Assembly (NCBI RefSeq): GCF_000832125.1
Contig: NZ_JPRK01000005.1
Span: forward strand, 186,001-250,000
Direction of reading: 5' to 3'
DNA: 64,000 nt
Origin: Flavobacterium hibernum
GTDB lineage: Bacteria > Bacteroidota > Bacteroidia > Flavobacteriales > Flavobacteriaceae
The notes under the pieces are model-generated. The model saw only the letters and a list, made by a program, of their open reading frames with translations. It did no database searches and was not told where the DNA came from. The first letter of the stretch is position 1; each line of letters starts with the position of its first letter. This document shows, in pieces, positions 22,176-31,544 of the stretch. The translations under genes were made by a program, and so were the position numbers.

Positions 22176-24863
22176 CTATAAATTATATTTCATCGAAAAG
22201 ATAATATACCTCGGCTGTACAGTGTATTGAGAAACTCTTGTCGAGAATTGCGAGAAGCTATCGTCGTTAAGATAAGTAGTATTTAAGAGGTTTGTTGCCG
22301 AAACTTTGTACTCCCATTTACTATTCTTTTTTTGATAAATTAAGCTGGCGCTCAAAAAGTCATATTCATTATTGACTGTTTTATTCCCGTTATAATAATG
22401 ATAAAATTCATATTCAGAAACAAACGAAAAACTATTCAAAAAGTAATAATCTAATCTTGCAAAAGGCTTGTCTGTATAATAAGTTGAACCGCTGTATTTA
22501 TTAATTAAGGCATTGTAGCCAAATTCAATATTCGGGGCATTTTTATAGTTTGTTGATGCTTTTACGGTATAACTCTGCACAAAACTTTCGGTTGTGCTTA
22601 ATTCATTATTTTGGATATTATTAAATTTTGACCAGTTGAAACTTGCATTGACTGAGGCTTTATAATTCTTTAAAAACGAACGACCGTAATTTCCCATTCC
22701 GGTAAAAGTTTCATCGGCCAAATTAGAATTATAAGGCGATGATGACTGATTAATTCCCGTAAAATCGGCGCTGGTTTTAATTGCATCTACTTTTTTTGTA
22801 TAAGTTGCATTGGCAAAAATATTCTCAAAGTTGAACATATTGTATTTGAAATAACGCAACGAATGCACTTGCGAAGTGGCATTTTCGAGATAGCGATTTC
22901 CTCTAAACAAACTACTATAATCTGATAAAACATAACCCGCTGCCAATTGATTAATATCTGTAAAATCATTTGTTAACGAAAAATTATAGGTCAATGTTTC
23001 TGATTTCTTGATTTGATATAAAGCAAATAAATCAGGCAATACTTTTGTAAAATTCTGTGAATAATCTGTTCCCAATTGGGTGTTTTTCATGGTGTACGAA
23101 TGCACGCTAACACCCGGAGTTAAGGTAAATTTTCCAGTTAGAATTTTATAATGAAATCCTAAAAATGTGTCATTGAAATTATAATTTACCTGATTGTTAT
23201 TTTCCGGATTATTCAAATCATTTTTACTTCCGTTATCTAACATCTGAAAAATATGCGAATTAAAATCCTGATAAGAAAAGGTGTTTCCAAGCGTGATATT
23301 GATGTTGCTTTTTGGTGTTACCATATAATAGTAATCCAATTTGGCATCGAGTTTATTGGTTTTAACAAAACGATCCTGATTAAGATCATTTCTTTGCTGA
23401 CCTGAAGTATAACCAGATAAATCAAAAGGCTGTGTGCGCAAATTGGCATTATAAAAAGGATTTTCGTCTTGATATAAGTGTTGCATTTCAAAAGCAAAAA
23501 TATTCTTTGGGCTCTGCGTATAATACAAACTCAGATTTTGATTTATAGATGTTGGGTCTTGTTTTTTATTGGTAAAAATAGTTTCTGTTGTCGAGACGTT
23601 ACTTACAATAGATTCACGCAACAAATCAGTATTTTCATTTTGTTTGGATATCTTGGTTAAGATATCATAATCAAACTGAAACTTATCATTGGGTTTATAA
23701 GTTGAACTCAGTTTAAAAAGTCCAAGATTATTTTTTTGATGCGTTAATTCATCACGTTTTTGCTGATCTCCAGAATCTAAAATTGTAGTTTGAGATTTGG
23801 TTTCAAGATCTGTTTTTGATGTAGAAAGAATTCCAAATCCACTTATATTCCATGCTTTTGTAACAGAATACGCGAAGTTTGTTGCTCCAAATTTGGTTTC
23901 AATTTCTTTGGCGCGGTTATTTCTCAAAATCGAAATTCCCAAATCATTCGAAGAAACATTAAAATTACTTCCTCCTTTTTTGGCCAAATTTTTAAATCCA
24001 CCTGTAAACTTAAAATAATCCTGAGCCGTAAGTGGCAATTCACCAATATTATTAAAATTAGTAATTAAATTTATACTGTATTTTGGACTATAATAAAATA
24101 GTTTTGGATTTATAATATAACGGCTATCTAGCTCTGCAACTCCAATTCCGGCAGTAACATCTCCAAACCAAAAATTCTTTTTTCCCTCTTTCAATTTAAT
24201 ATTCATGGCCACATTATCCTGATCATTTTCTAAACCTTTTAATGCGCCAACTTCGTTATAATTTCTAAGAACCTGAATTTTATCAATCGCATCTGCAGGA
24301 ATATTTTTTACACCAAGTTTAGTATCTCCGTCAAAAAAGTCTTTTCCTTCGACCATTAATTTACTCACCTTTTTTCCTTCAACTTCTATTTCGCCATCAG
24401 CATTTACCTCAACTCCCGGAAGCTTTTTCAGGACATCTTCTAATTTTTTTTCAGTTCCAGATTTAAAAGAATCTGCATTATATACAATTGTATCCCCTTT
24501 TATGGAAACTGGCATTTCACGAACAATTTCTACGCCAGCGAGTTCGATTCCTGCATCATCCATCACAATATTCTGAACGATATTTTCTGCTTTTGTCGAA
24601 ATTACAATTTCCTTCGATTTCATCCCCAGATAACTCACTTTAACAGAATAAGAGGTATTGGGTTTTAAGGTCAATTGAAACCTACCTTTATCATTGGTAA
24701 TTCCGTACGAATCCATTGCTTTTGTAGCAACGTTTATTGCCATAATATTAGCCATTTCCAACGGATTTTTCTGTTCGTCCTGAATAAAACCATCAAAACG
24801 TACACTTTGCGAAAAGGAAACACAAGTGCATAAAATAGCGAAGAAACAAAGTATCTTGTTCAT
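22176..24863 (-). CDS. TonB-dependent receptor-like outer-membrane beta-barrel protein
   Basis: 895 residues: signal peptide to about 18 (SFSQ), a carboxypeptidase-regulatory-like domain at about 22-105 (GRFQLTLKPNTSYSVKVSY), a plug-like region with LEDVLKKLPGVEVNADG and VEGKDFFDGD at about 140-185, then a long barrel of the OMP_b-brl_3 type with no clear TonB box. Members of this group are frequent in Bacteroidota; most have no known substrate. It is 42 bases downstream of a GLPGLI gene, a recurrent pairing in this phylum (recalled from known genomes), and is probably co-transcribed with it. Confidence 0.85.
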   Translation of the reverse strand: MNKILCFFAILCTCVSFSQSVRFDGFIQDEQKNPLEMANIMAINVATKAMDSYGITNDKGRFQLTLKPNTSYSVKVSYLGMKSKEIVISTKAENIVQNIVMDDAGIELAGVEIVREMPVSIKGDTIVYNADSFKSGTEKKLEDVLKKLPGVEVNADGEIEVEGKKVSKLMVEGKDFFDGDTKLGVKNIPADAIDKIQVLRNYNEVGALKGLENDQDNVAMNIKLKEGKKNFWFGDVTAGIGVAELDSRYIINPKLFYYSPKYSINLITNFNNIGELPLTAQDYFKFTGGFKNLAKKGGSNFNVSSNDLGISILRNNRAKEIETKFGATNFAYSVTKAWNISGFGILSTSKTDLETKSQTTILDSGDQQKRDELTHQKNNLGLFKLSSTYKPNDKFQFDYDILTKISKQNENTDLLRESIVSNVSTTETIFTNKKQDPTSINQNLSLYYTQSPKNIFAFEMQHLYQDENPFYNANLRTQPFDLSGYTSGQQRNDLNQDRFVKTNKLDAKLDYYYMVTPKSNINITLGNTFSYQDFNSHIFQMLDNGSKNDLNNPENNNQVNYNFNDTFLGFHYKILTGKFTLTPGVSVHSYTMKNTQLGTDYSQNFTKVLPDLFALYQIKKSETLTYNFSLTNDFTDINQLAAGYVLSDYSSLFRGNRYLENATSQVHSLRYFKYNMFNFENIFANATYTKKVDAIKTSADFTGINQSSSPYNSNLADETFTGMGNYGRSFLKNYKASVNASFNWSKFNNIQNNELSTTESFVQSYTVKASTNYKNAPNIEFGYNALINKYSGSTYYTDKPFARLDYYFLNSFSFVSEYEFYHYYNGNKTVNNEYDFLSASLIYQKKNSKWEYKVSATNLLNTTYLNDDSFSQFSTRVSQYTVQPRYIIFSMKYNL

Positions 24864-24905
24864 TAAAAAAGCTTTAGAATAAATAAATTTCAGAATCCGA
24901 AGTTC

Positions 24906-25811
24906 TTATCTTCCCATCATAGGAGGAGGCCCACCTGGACGTCCGCCATTCATTTCTCTAAACTCTTTCATTTTTTTAATTACAGTTTCATCATAATCTT
25001 TTTGCGAAATAACCTTTCCTTTTTTAGATGGTTTTATTTCTACTTTATCTTTGGCATTCAAAACAATTTTAGAACACAAAATAGTTGTTTTGCCATCGTT
25101 TACTTCTAAAATTAAACCAGGTAAACCCCAATAGTTTTCTGGACCTTGATTTACTGGAATTTCTGGCGAATACCATGCTGTAACAACAATTTCTTTTGGC
25201 ATTTCAAAGTTGTCTTCAAAATTAGTTTTTGTTTCTCCCGAAGTTTTTTTCGCATCGACCTTCTTCTCTTCAGGCTTTTTGTCGTCGTTATTTTTAGGTC
25301 TAAAATTTCTAAAGTCCGTTTTACTGGCTTCTTTTACTGCCGTTGCTTTGTAGCAAGTATAACCGCCAATTTGTTTGGTTTCTTGTTCTAATTTCCAGTT
25401 TAATTTTGGCAAAGAATCTACTACCAAAAATTCTTTACCCATAAATTCTTTATCTACAGTATACGACTTGGTTTTTACATCTTTGTAAAAAGTTCCGCCT
25501 CCGCCCATAAACGAATTCATCATAATACGCATTCCGCCTCCCTGCTGTCCAGGAGCTTCCAGTTTTTCTTCTTCTTTATAAATTGATGCTGATTTATCAA
25601 AATTCAGAATAAAGGTTTTCTCCAGCATTTTTTTCATTCGCTCCTCCATGTTCTTTTGCATCTCGGGTGTGATGTCTCGGTTACTTCTGATCCCATCAAA
25701 TTTTGGCGCTTGTGTTTTCGATTCGTAAACCGCCATTCCCTGAAAATCTTTTTGCGCCTGCATTTGAGTAAACGCAAACATCAAGAAAATATAATAAAAC
25801 CCTTTTTTCAT
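24906..25811 (-). CDS. GLPGLI family protein
   Basis: About 301 residues from the ATG at 25809-25811 (MKKGFYYIFLMFAFTQMQAQ, a signal peptide). A longer frame to 25,856 adds 15 residues before this signal and is not preferred. The family signature is present as YWGLPGLILEVNDG near residue 230. A Lys/Glu-rich low-complexity linker lies near 180-215, and the C-terminus is Gly/Pro-rich (GGRPGGPPPMMGR). GLPGLI proteins are periplasmic and usually neighbour outer-membrane barrel proteins, as here. Function is unknown. Confidence 0.88.
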   Translation of the reverse strand: MKKGFYYIFLMFAFTQMQAQKDFQGMAVYESKTQAPKFDGIRSNRDITPEMQKNMEERMKKMLEKTFILNFDKSASIYKEEEKLEAPGQQGGGMRIMMNSFMGGGGTFYKDVKTKSYTVDKEFMGKEFLVVDSLPKLNWKLEQETKQIGGYTCYKATAVKEASKTDFRNFRPKNNDDKKPEEKKVDAKKTSGETKTNFEDNFEMPKEIVVTAWYSPEIPVNQGPENYWGLPGLILEVNDGKTTILCSKIVLNAKDKVEIKPSKKGKVISQKDYDETVIKKMKEFREMNGGRPGGPPPMMGR

Positions 25812-26035
25812 TTCGTTTTCTTTAAAATTGAGTAAGCCACTAAAACTCACACTCAAATGTATTATTTATTTTTAAATTATAGAGCGTTAAATATATCAAC
25901 ACCTGTAAGATATAGACAAAACCTGCTATTAGTTAGACCGTTATGATTTAATAAGGTTTTAAAGTTAATTCTCGAATAATTTAAACAATTTGTTCTGTTG
26001 TTTTTTGTAATTTGGCTGTTTACAAACCTAATCTT

Positions 26036-26851
26036 ATGAGCAAAACGGCACATACTTTTTTATGTCTTTTATTTATCGTCTGCTCTTTTTCAGTTGTTTT
26101 TTCGCAAAATCCAAAACTAAAAGCAACTCTAATCTCTCATTTTACAAATGATACAGATGATTTTTTAGGTTTTGACTCTTTTGGTTATTACTATCAAATA
26201 ACAAACAACGTTTTTAGCAAAATAAAAGGAAAGGAGCTGTTTGAGTATAAAAATGTTTCGCTAGGAAAAATCACAAAAGTCGATTTACAAAACCCTCTTA
26301 AAATAGTATTGTTCTATGAAGATTTTAATACTGTAGTTTTACTGGACAATCAATTGAATAAAATTACTGAGATTAATTTTTCTTTAAATAATACGCCTAT
26401 TGTAGTTTCGGCAATTGGAATGTCAACGCAAAATCAACTTTGGATTTTCAACACTTTAAACCAACAAATTGGTCTTTTCGATTACTTAAAAAATGAATAT
26501 AAAACGGTTTCAACGCCTTTTATAGAAACCATAAAATATTATCAAACAGATTTCAATACTTTTTATTGGATTGATAAAAAAAACAATTGGTTTTCATGTG
26601 ATATTTTTGGAAAAGTATCTTCTTTAGGAAAAGTTGCTGATTTTGATTCGATTGAAATAATTAACAATCATCAATATCTTTTTAGCAAAGTTAATTTGTT
26701 GTATTTTAAAGACATTACAAGTACAAATTCAAATGGTTTTTCGGAAATTGAAATTTTAGAAAAATCATTCGACAAATTCTGCTACAAAGACCAAATTTTA
26801 TCTATTTTTACAACTAAAGAAATAACAAATTATAAAATCGTAACACCGTAA
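26036..26851 (+). CDS. Exported hypothetical protein, possible beta-propeller
   Basis: 271 residues from MSKTAHTFLC, a signal peptide ending near SVVFSQ. A TTG start at 26,012 would add eight residues before the signal and is not preferred. The body is a series of short beta-strand blades with recurrent aromatic and Asp-Phe turns (DSFGYYYQ, NQLWIFN, NTFYWIDKKN), suggesting a propeller-like fold, though no family is recognised. Its stop overlaps the start of the deoxynucleoside kinase gene by one base (TAATG), so the two are translationally coupled; this pairing is hard to explain functionally. Confidence 0.75.
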   Translation: MSKTAHTFLCLLFIVCSFSVVFSQNPKLKATLISHFTNDTDDFLGFDSFGYYYQITNNVFSKIKGKELFEYKNVSLGKITKVDLQNPLKIVLFYEDFNTVVLLDNQLNKITEINFSLNNTPIVVSAIGMSTQNQLWIFNTLNQQIGLFDYLKNEYKTVSTPFIETIKYYQTDFNTFYWIDKKNNWFSCDIFGKVSSLGKVADFDSIEIINNHQYLFSKVNLLYFKDITSTNSNGFSEIEILEKSFDKFCYKDQILSIFTTKEITNYKIVTP

Positions 26852-27465
26852 TGCACATAGCAATAGCAGGAAACATAGGGGCCGGAAAAACAACTTTAAC
26901 TAAATTATTGGCGAAACATTTTAAATGGGAACCACATTATGAAGATGTAGTTGACAATCCTTATTTAGATGATTTTTACCATCAAATGGAACGCTGGTCG
27001 TTTAATTTGCAAATTTATTTCTTAAACAGTCGTTTTCGTCAGGTATTGCAAATTCGCGAAAGCGGAAAGAAAATCATTCAGGACAGAACGATTTATGAAG
27101 ATGCTTATATTTTTGCTCCCAACTTATATTCGATGGGTTTAATGACAAGCCGTGATTTCGAAAATTACACATCTCTTTTTGAGTTAATGGAATCTTTGGT
27201 AAAAGCTCCGGATTTATTGATTTATTTAAGAAGTTCTATCCCTAATTTAGTGGGACAGATTCATAAACGCGGACGTGATTACGAAAATTCAATCTCTATT
27301 GATTATTTAAGTCGTTTGAACGAAAGATACGAAGCTTGGGTTCAAACTTATACTAAAGGTAAACTATTGATTATCGATGTTGACAACATTAACTTTGTTG
27401 ATAATCCCGAAGATTTAGGAAACATCATTAATAGAATTGATGCTGAATTAAACGGTTTATTCTAG
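26851..27465 (+). CDS. Deoxynucleoside kinase
   Basis: 204 residues of the dNK/dGK/dCK family. The P-loop is GNIGAGKTT (7-15), the DRT-type motif is QDRTIYEDAYIF (about 73-84), and a lid Arg cluster follows in HKRGRDYENSI. It phosphorylates deoxynucleosides (in Bacteroidota typically deoxyadenosine or deoxyguanosine) with ATP for salvage. Exact preference is not readable. It is translated from an ATG overlapping the upstream stop and followed by a strong terminator. Confidence 0.9.
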   Translation: MHIAIAGNIGAGKTTLTKLLAKHFKWEPHYEDVVDNPYLDDFYHQMERWSFNLQIYFLNSRFRQVLQIRESGKKIIQDRTIYEDAYIFAPNLYSMGLMTSRDFENYTSLFELMESLVKAPDLLIYLRSSIPNLVGQIHKRGRDYENSISIDYLSRLNERYEAWVQTYTKGKLLIIDVDNINFVDNPEDLGNIINRIDAELNGLF

Positions 27466-27493
27466 AACACGAATTTCACTAATTTACACAAAT

Positions 27494-27531
27494 AAAAAAA
27501 TGCCTCTAAATATTTTTAGAGGCATTTTTTG
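27494..27531. terminator. Bidirectional intrinsic terminator
   Basis: TGCCTCTAAA / TTTAGAGGCA stem flanked by A-runs and T-runs on both sides, between the convergent kinase and pyrophosphatase genes. Confidence 0.9.
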
Positions 27532-27566
27532 TTTTAAAAATTTGTCAGTATCACTAAGTTATTTTC

Positions 27567-30137
27567 TTATTTCAAAGCGTCGATTTGAGCATTAACTTCC
27601 TTTTCTGTACCTTTAAAAACCTTCGTATCAACTTTACCATTTTTAGTTGTTATAACAGTTCCAACTACCTGACCATTTAAATTTACAATTTCTACACGAA
27701 CTCCTTCCGTAGTGGTTTTACTGTATTTTGTTGTATCAAAACAATCGGTTTTTTGGTGTATATACTTTCCGTTGGCATCATAATTCGCTAAACATTTTGC
27801 AGTTTCCTCAGGTGTACATCCTTTTTCTTTGCACATCTGTGCACATTCTTCCTTAGTCATTGTTGCCATTTTTGACATATCGCATTTAGCCGAATTTCCA
27901 GCAACATGCATTTCTGTTTTTGCACAACAAGAACCTTTTTCTGTCATTGCCGATGTCGAATGTCCTTCACCTAAAATTGGAGCAATTACAAGACCAATCA
28001 AACAAGTCAATTTAATCAAGATGTTCATTGACGGCCCTGAAGTATCTTTAAAAGGATCTCCAACTGTATCTCCGGTTACAGCTGCTTTGTGTGCATCAGA
28101 ACCTTTATATGTCATTTCACCATTGATTAAGACTCCTGCTTCAAAAGATTTTTTAGCATTATCCCAAGCACCTCCAGCATTGTTTTGAAAAACTGCCCAA
28201 AGAACTCCAGAAACTGTCACTCCTGCCATATATCCGCCCAACATTTCAGCAATTAACTGATTGTTGTCTGCGTAAACTAATTTTCCTAAAAGTACAATTG
28301 CAATTGGGAAACCAATCGTTAAGATTCCTGGTAGCATCATTTCACGTAAAGCTGCTTTTGTAGATATCTCAACGCATTTTCCGTATTCCGGTTTTCCGGT
28401 TCCTTCCATAATTCCCGGAATTTCCTTAAACTGACGACGAACTTCATATACCATATCCATTGCTGCTTTTCCAACTGAATTCATCGCTAAAGCAGAGAAA
28501 ACTACCGGAATCATTCCGCCTACAAATAGCATCGCTAAAACTGGCGCTTTAAAAATATTAATTCCATCAATTCCCGTAAAAGTAACATAGGCTGCAAACA
28601 AAGCCAAAGAGGTTAATGCTGCAGATGCAATCGCAAAACCTTTTCCTGTCGCTGCTGTAGTATTTCCAACTGAATCTAAAATATCTGTTCTTGTACGAAC
28701 TTCTTTTGGTAATTCGCTCATTTCAGCAATTCCTCCGGCATTGTCAGAGATTGGTCCAAAAGCATCAATTGCTAATTGCATGGCTGTTGTTGCCATCATT
28801 GCAGAAGCTGCTAGCGCCACTCCATAAAACCCTGCTAATGCATATGAAACCCAGATTGCAGCTGCAAATAATAATACTGTTGGAAACGTAGAAATCATAC
28901 CCGTTGCCAAACCTGCAATTACGTTTGTTCCTGCTCCTGTAGATGATTTTTGAACAATTGCCATAACTGGTTTTGTACCTAATCCTGTATAATATTCTGT
29001 TACCGATGAAATAGCTCCACCAACTACCAATCCAACCAAAGTGGCATAAAAAACACGCATTGAAGAAATGGCCTTAGAACCTTCTCCAAAAAAAGTCATT
29101 TGCATTGTCTCAGGCAACATATGTTGTACTAAGAAAAAACAAGCGATTGCAGTTAACACAATCGAAACCCAGTTTCCTATATTTAATGCTTTTTGCACTT
29201 GTGCTTCTTTGGCATTATCATCTGATATTTTCACCAAAGTCGTTCCTATTATTGAAAATAAAATTCCGAAACCGGCGATTGCCATAGGTAATAAAATTGG
29301 TCCAATTCCACCAAAAGCATCTTGAATATTTCCACCCATATCTTTGATAACGTAGTTTCCTAAAACCATCGCTGCCAAAACTGTTGCTACATACGATCCA
29401 AACAAATCGGCACCCATACCCGCAACGTCTCCAACATTATCTCCAACATTATCTGCAATTGTTGCCGGATTACGAGGATCATCTTCTGGAATTCCAGCTT
29501 CGACTTTACCTACTAAATCAGCACCAACATCGGCTGCTTTTGTGTAGATTCCGCCTCCAACTCTGGCAAACAACGCAATTGACTCTGCGCCCAACGAAAA
29601 TCCCGCCAAAGTCTCTAGAACAACTGTCATTGTCTCGGTATCTTTCCAAACTCCGCCAGACAATAAATTAAAGAAGATTATAAAAAAAGTAGTTAAACCT
29701 AAAACCGCTAAACCAGCAACTCCAAGTCCCATTACTGTTCCTCCTCCAAAAGAAACTTTTAAAGCTTGAGGTAAACTAGTACGTGCTGCCTGAGTTGTTC
29801 TAACATTTGTTTTGGTTGCTATTTTCATTCCCATATTTCCGGCCAAAGCCGAAAAAAATGCTCCAAAAATAAATGCAACAACTATTAATAAATGCGTTTT
29901 AACTCCAGGAATAAAAGTAATTCCCGCCAAAGCAATACTTGCGATGATTACGAAAATTGTCAATAATTTATATTCTGCTTTTAAAAAGGCAAGTGCGCCT
30001 TCGTAAATGTGATCTGAGATTTCTTTCATTTTGCCATCGCCAGCATCTTGTTTTAAAACCCAAGTCCTTTTTATTCCCATGAAAAGTAATCCTATAATTG
30101 CCATTACAATTGGCAAATAAATCATAAATGCATTCAT
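27567..30137 (-). CDS. hppA: K+-dependent ion-pumping membrane pyrophosphatase with Cys-rich C-terminal extension
   Basis: 856 residues. Residues 1-725 are a complete membrane pyrophosphatase with about 16 helices; EDDPRNPATIADNVGDNVGD is the pyrophosphate-binding block and GNTTAATGKG carries the Ala that marks the K+-dependent subgroup. It hydrolyses pyrophosphate and pumps Na+ (possibly also H+) out of the cytoplasm. The last 131 residues (726-856) are unusual: eleven Cys including SCCAK, EECAQMCKEKGC and AKCLANYD, then a small beta domain with GVRVEIVNLNGQVVGTV. No such tail is in typical family members. Soluble pyrophosphatase ppa lies just upstream on the same strand, behind its own terminator. 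Confidence 0.95.
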   Translation of the reverse strand: MNAFMIYLPIVMAIIGLLFMGIKRTWVLKQDAGDGKMKEISDHIYEGALAFLKAEYKLLTIFVIIASIALAGITFIPGVKTHLLIVVAFIFGAFFSALAGNMGMKIATKTNVRTTQAARTSLPQALKVSFGGGTVMGLGVAGLAVLGLTTFFIIFFNLLSGGVWKDTETMTVVLETLAGFSLGAESIALFARVGGGIYTKAADVGADLVGKVEAGIPEDDPRNPATIADNVGDNVGDVAGMGADLFGSYVATVLAAMVLGNYVIKDMGGNIQDAFGGIGPILLPMAIAGFGILFSIIGTTLVKISDDNAKEAQVQKALNIGNWVSIVLTAIACFFLVQHMLPETMQMTFFGEGSKAISSMRVFYATLVGLVVGGAISSVTEYYTGLGTKPVMAIVQKSSTGAGTNVIAGLATGMISTFPTVLLFAAAIWVSYALAGFYGVALAASAMMATTAMQLAIDAFGPISDNAGGIAEMSELPKEVRTRTDILDSVGNTTAATGKGFAIASAALTSLALFAAYVTFTGIDGINIFKAPVLAMLFVGGMIPVVFSALAMNSVGKAAMDMVYEVRRQFKEIPGIMEGTGKPEYGKCVEISTKAALREMMLPGILTIGFPIAIVLLGKLVYADNNQLIAEMLGGYMAGVTVSGVLWAVFQNNAGGAWDNAKKSFEAGVLINGEMTYKGSDAHKAAVTGDTVGDPFKDTSGPSMNILIKLTCLIGLVIAPILGEGHSTSAMTEKGSCCAKTEMHVAGNSAKCDMSKMATMTKEECAQMCKEKGCTPEETAKCLANYDANGKYIHQKTDCFDTTKYSKTTTEGVRVEIVNLNGQVVGTVITTKNGKVDTKVFKGTEKEVNAQIDALK

Positions 30138-30193
30138 AATATTTTAATGGTTTTGGTTAATAGTCAATAAACTAACTAAAACGAATTTAAACA

Positions 30194-30230
30194 AAAAAGC
30201 AATACTCCTAACGGAGTATTGCTTTTTTTA
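30194..30230 (-). terminator. Intrinsic terminator of ppa
   Basis: AAGCAATACTCC / GGAGTATTGCTT stem with loop TAAC, followed by T6 on the minus strand. Confidence 0.9.
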
Positions 30231-30249
30231 TAAAATATGAATGCAAAAA

Positions 30250-30780
30250 TTATTTAATACTAAATAATCCTTCTGGTTTGTTTTCAATATCGTTAAAACG
30301 CTTAGTACACTCAGCAATAATTGCAAATGCTTCGTTTACATCTCCCCAACCTTCAACATCTACTTGTTTGTTTTCAAGATCTTTGTAAACTTGGAAGAAA
30401 TGCTCGATTTCTTTCAATAAATGTCCGTTAATATCTGAAAGATCATTTAATGAATTCCAGATTGGATCTGAAACTGGTACACAAATGATTTTTTCGTCTG
30501 GTCCTTTGTCATCTGCCATATGAAAAACCCCAATTGGTTTTACTTCTATAACACATCCAGGAAAAGTTGGTTCGTTAATCAAAACCAATACATCAAGAGG
30601 ATCACCATCAAGAGCTAAAGTTTCAGGAATAAATCCGTAATCAGCTGGATACATCATTGACGAGAACAACATTCTGTCAAAACGCATTCTTTTGATTTCA
30701 AAATCGTACTCATATTTATTTCTGCTTCCTCTTGGTATTTCGATTAATACATCGAAAGTCGTTAGTTTGTCTGCGGTCAT
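30250..30780 (-). CDS. ppa: Inorganic pyrophosphatase (soluble, family I)
   Basis: 176 residues, typical of prokaryotic family I enzymes. LDGDPLDVLVL carries the metal-binding Asp residues, with EIPRGSRNKYEYD at about 14-26 and MYPADYGFIPETLA at about 58-71 also conserved. It hydrolyses pyrophosphate in the cytoplasm, driving biosynthetic reactions such as metK turnover. A TACTTTTG -7 box lies about 35 bases upstream. It is adjacent to the membrane pyrophosphatase, so two enzymes for the same substrate are side by side. Confidence 0.95.
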   Translation of the reverse strand: MTADKLTTFDVLIEIPRGSRNKYEYDFEIKRMRFDRMLFSSMMYPADYGFIPETLALDGDPLDVLVLINEPTFPGCVIEVKPIGVFHMADDKGPDEKIICVPVSDPIWNSLNDLSDINGHLLKEIEHFFQVYKDLENKQVDVEGWGDVNEAFAIIAECTKRFNDIENKPEGLFSIK

Positions 30781-30813
30781 TTTCGTTTTTTATTTTTTCT
30801 ATAATTTCGATTG

Positions 30814-30821
30814 CAAAAGTA
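30814..30821 (-). promoter_or_regulatory. -7 box of ppa
   Basis: TACTTTTG on the minus strand fits TAnnTTTG, 33 bases before the start codon. No convincing -33 TTG was found. Confidence 0.45.
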
Positions 30822-30890
30822 ACTAAAGAATCCTTTTTTACAATAAAAAACTACATTTATCTACACACTTTTCTTTTAAATAACAGACAG

Positions 30891-31490
30891 TTAATATGTA
30901 ATTTTCCTATTACGCTTGTTTAAGTAATAATGCCAAAGTAAATATGTAGCATAAGATCGATAAGGACTCCATTGTTGCGCGTGAATTTCCATTTCATTTC
31001 TGTCATGAATATCCAGTAATTCTTTGATTGTATTTACCACTGCAATATCTCCTAGCGGAATCAAATCTGGCTCTTGCAGACAAAACATGAGATAAATATC
31101 GATCGTCCAATTCCCAATTCCTTTTAGCTTTATGAGTTCTTCTCTAACTTGTTTTGCAGATTTTGTTGCTAGACTTTCAATATCTAACTCTTTGTTTAAA
31201 ATGGCACTGGCCAAGATTTTGATGTATTTCGTTTTTTGCCGGCTTACACCCAATGCTCGAAAGTCCTCATCTGATAAAACCGACATTGCTTCTGGATTAC
31301 AAATCGTAAAAGCTTTAATTTTTAAAAAGGTGGCTTTCGCCGAATCTATAGAAACCTGTTGTTCGAGTATTAGCAATACTAAGGTCTCAAAACCTTGTGG
31401 CCGTTTTGGTATTGGCGGCAATCCATATTTATCGATGATTTGCTGAAATATTGGATTTTTGGCTGAAAGAAAATCGATGGCTTCTTGCAT
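30891..31490 (-). CDS. DNA-3-methyladenine glycosylase (AlkA-like, HhH-GPD)
   Basis: About 199 residues from MQEAIDFL at 31,490. The helix-hairpin-helix with LKGIGNWTIDIYLMF and the catalytic Asp in LGDIAVVN define the HhH-GPD glycosylase superfamily, AlkA branch; there is no FeS-cluster Cys motif. It excises alkylated bases. A longer frame to 31,562 is open, but its first 24 residues lie in the AT-rich spacer and partly in the CGCAAAG repeat, so the inner Met is preferred. Transcribed toward ppa, with which it may share control; a 110-base gap separates them. Confidence 0.85.
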   Translation of the reverse strand: MQEAIDFLSAKNPIFQQIIDKYGLPPIPKRPQGFETLVLLILEQQVSIDSAKATFLKIKAFTICNPEAMSVLSDEDFRALGVSRQKTKYIKILASAILNKELDIESLATKSAKQVREELIKLKGIGNWTIDIYLMFCLQEPDLIPLGDIAVVNTIKELLDIHDRNEMEIHAQQWSPYRSYATYLLWHYYLNKRNRKITY

Positions 31491-31544
31491 TACTTTAGTT
31501 TTTGATACTGAATCAAAATTAAGAAAAATGGAGTCAACTCTCGC

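Noticed and set aside
26012..26035. TTG start eight codons upstream of the exported protein before the kinase
   Set aside because: The ATG at 26,036 begins a standard signal peptide; the extension would bury it.
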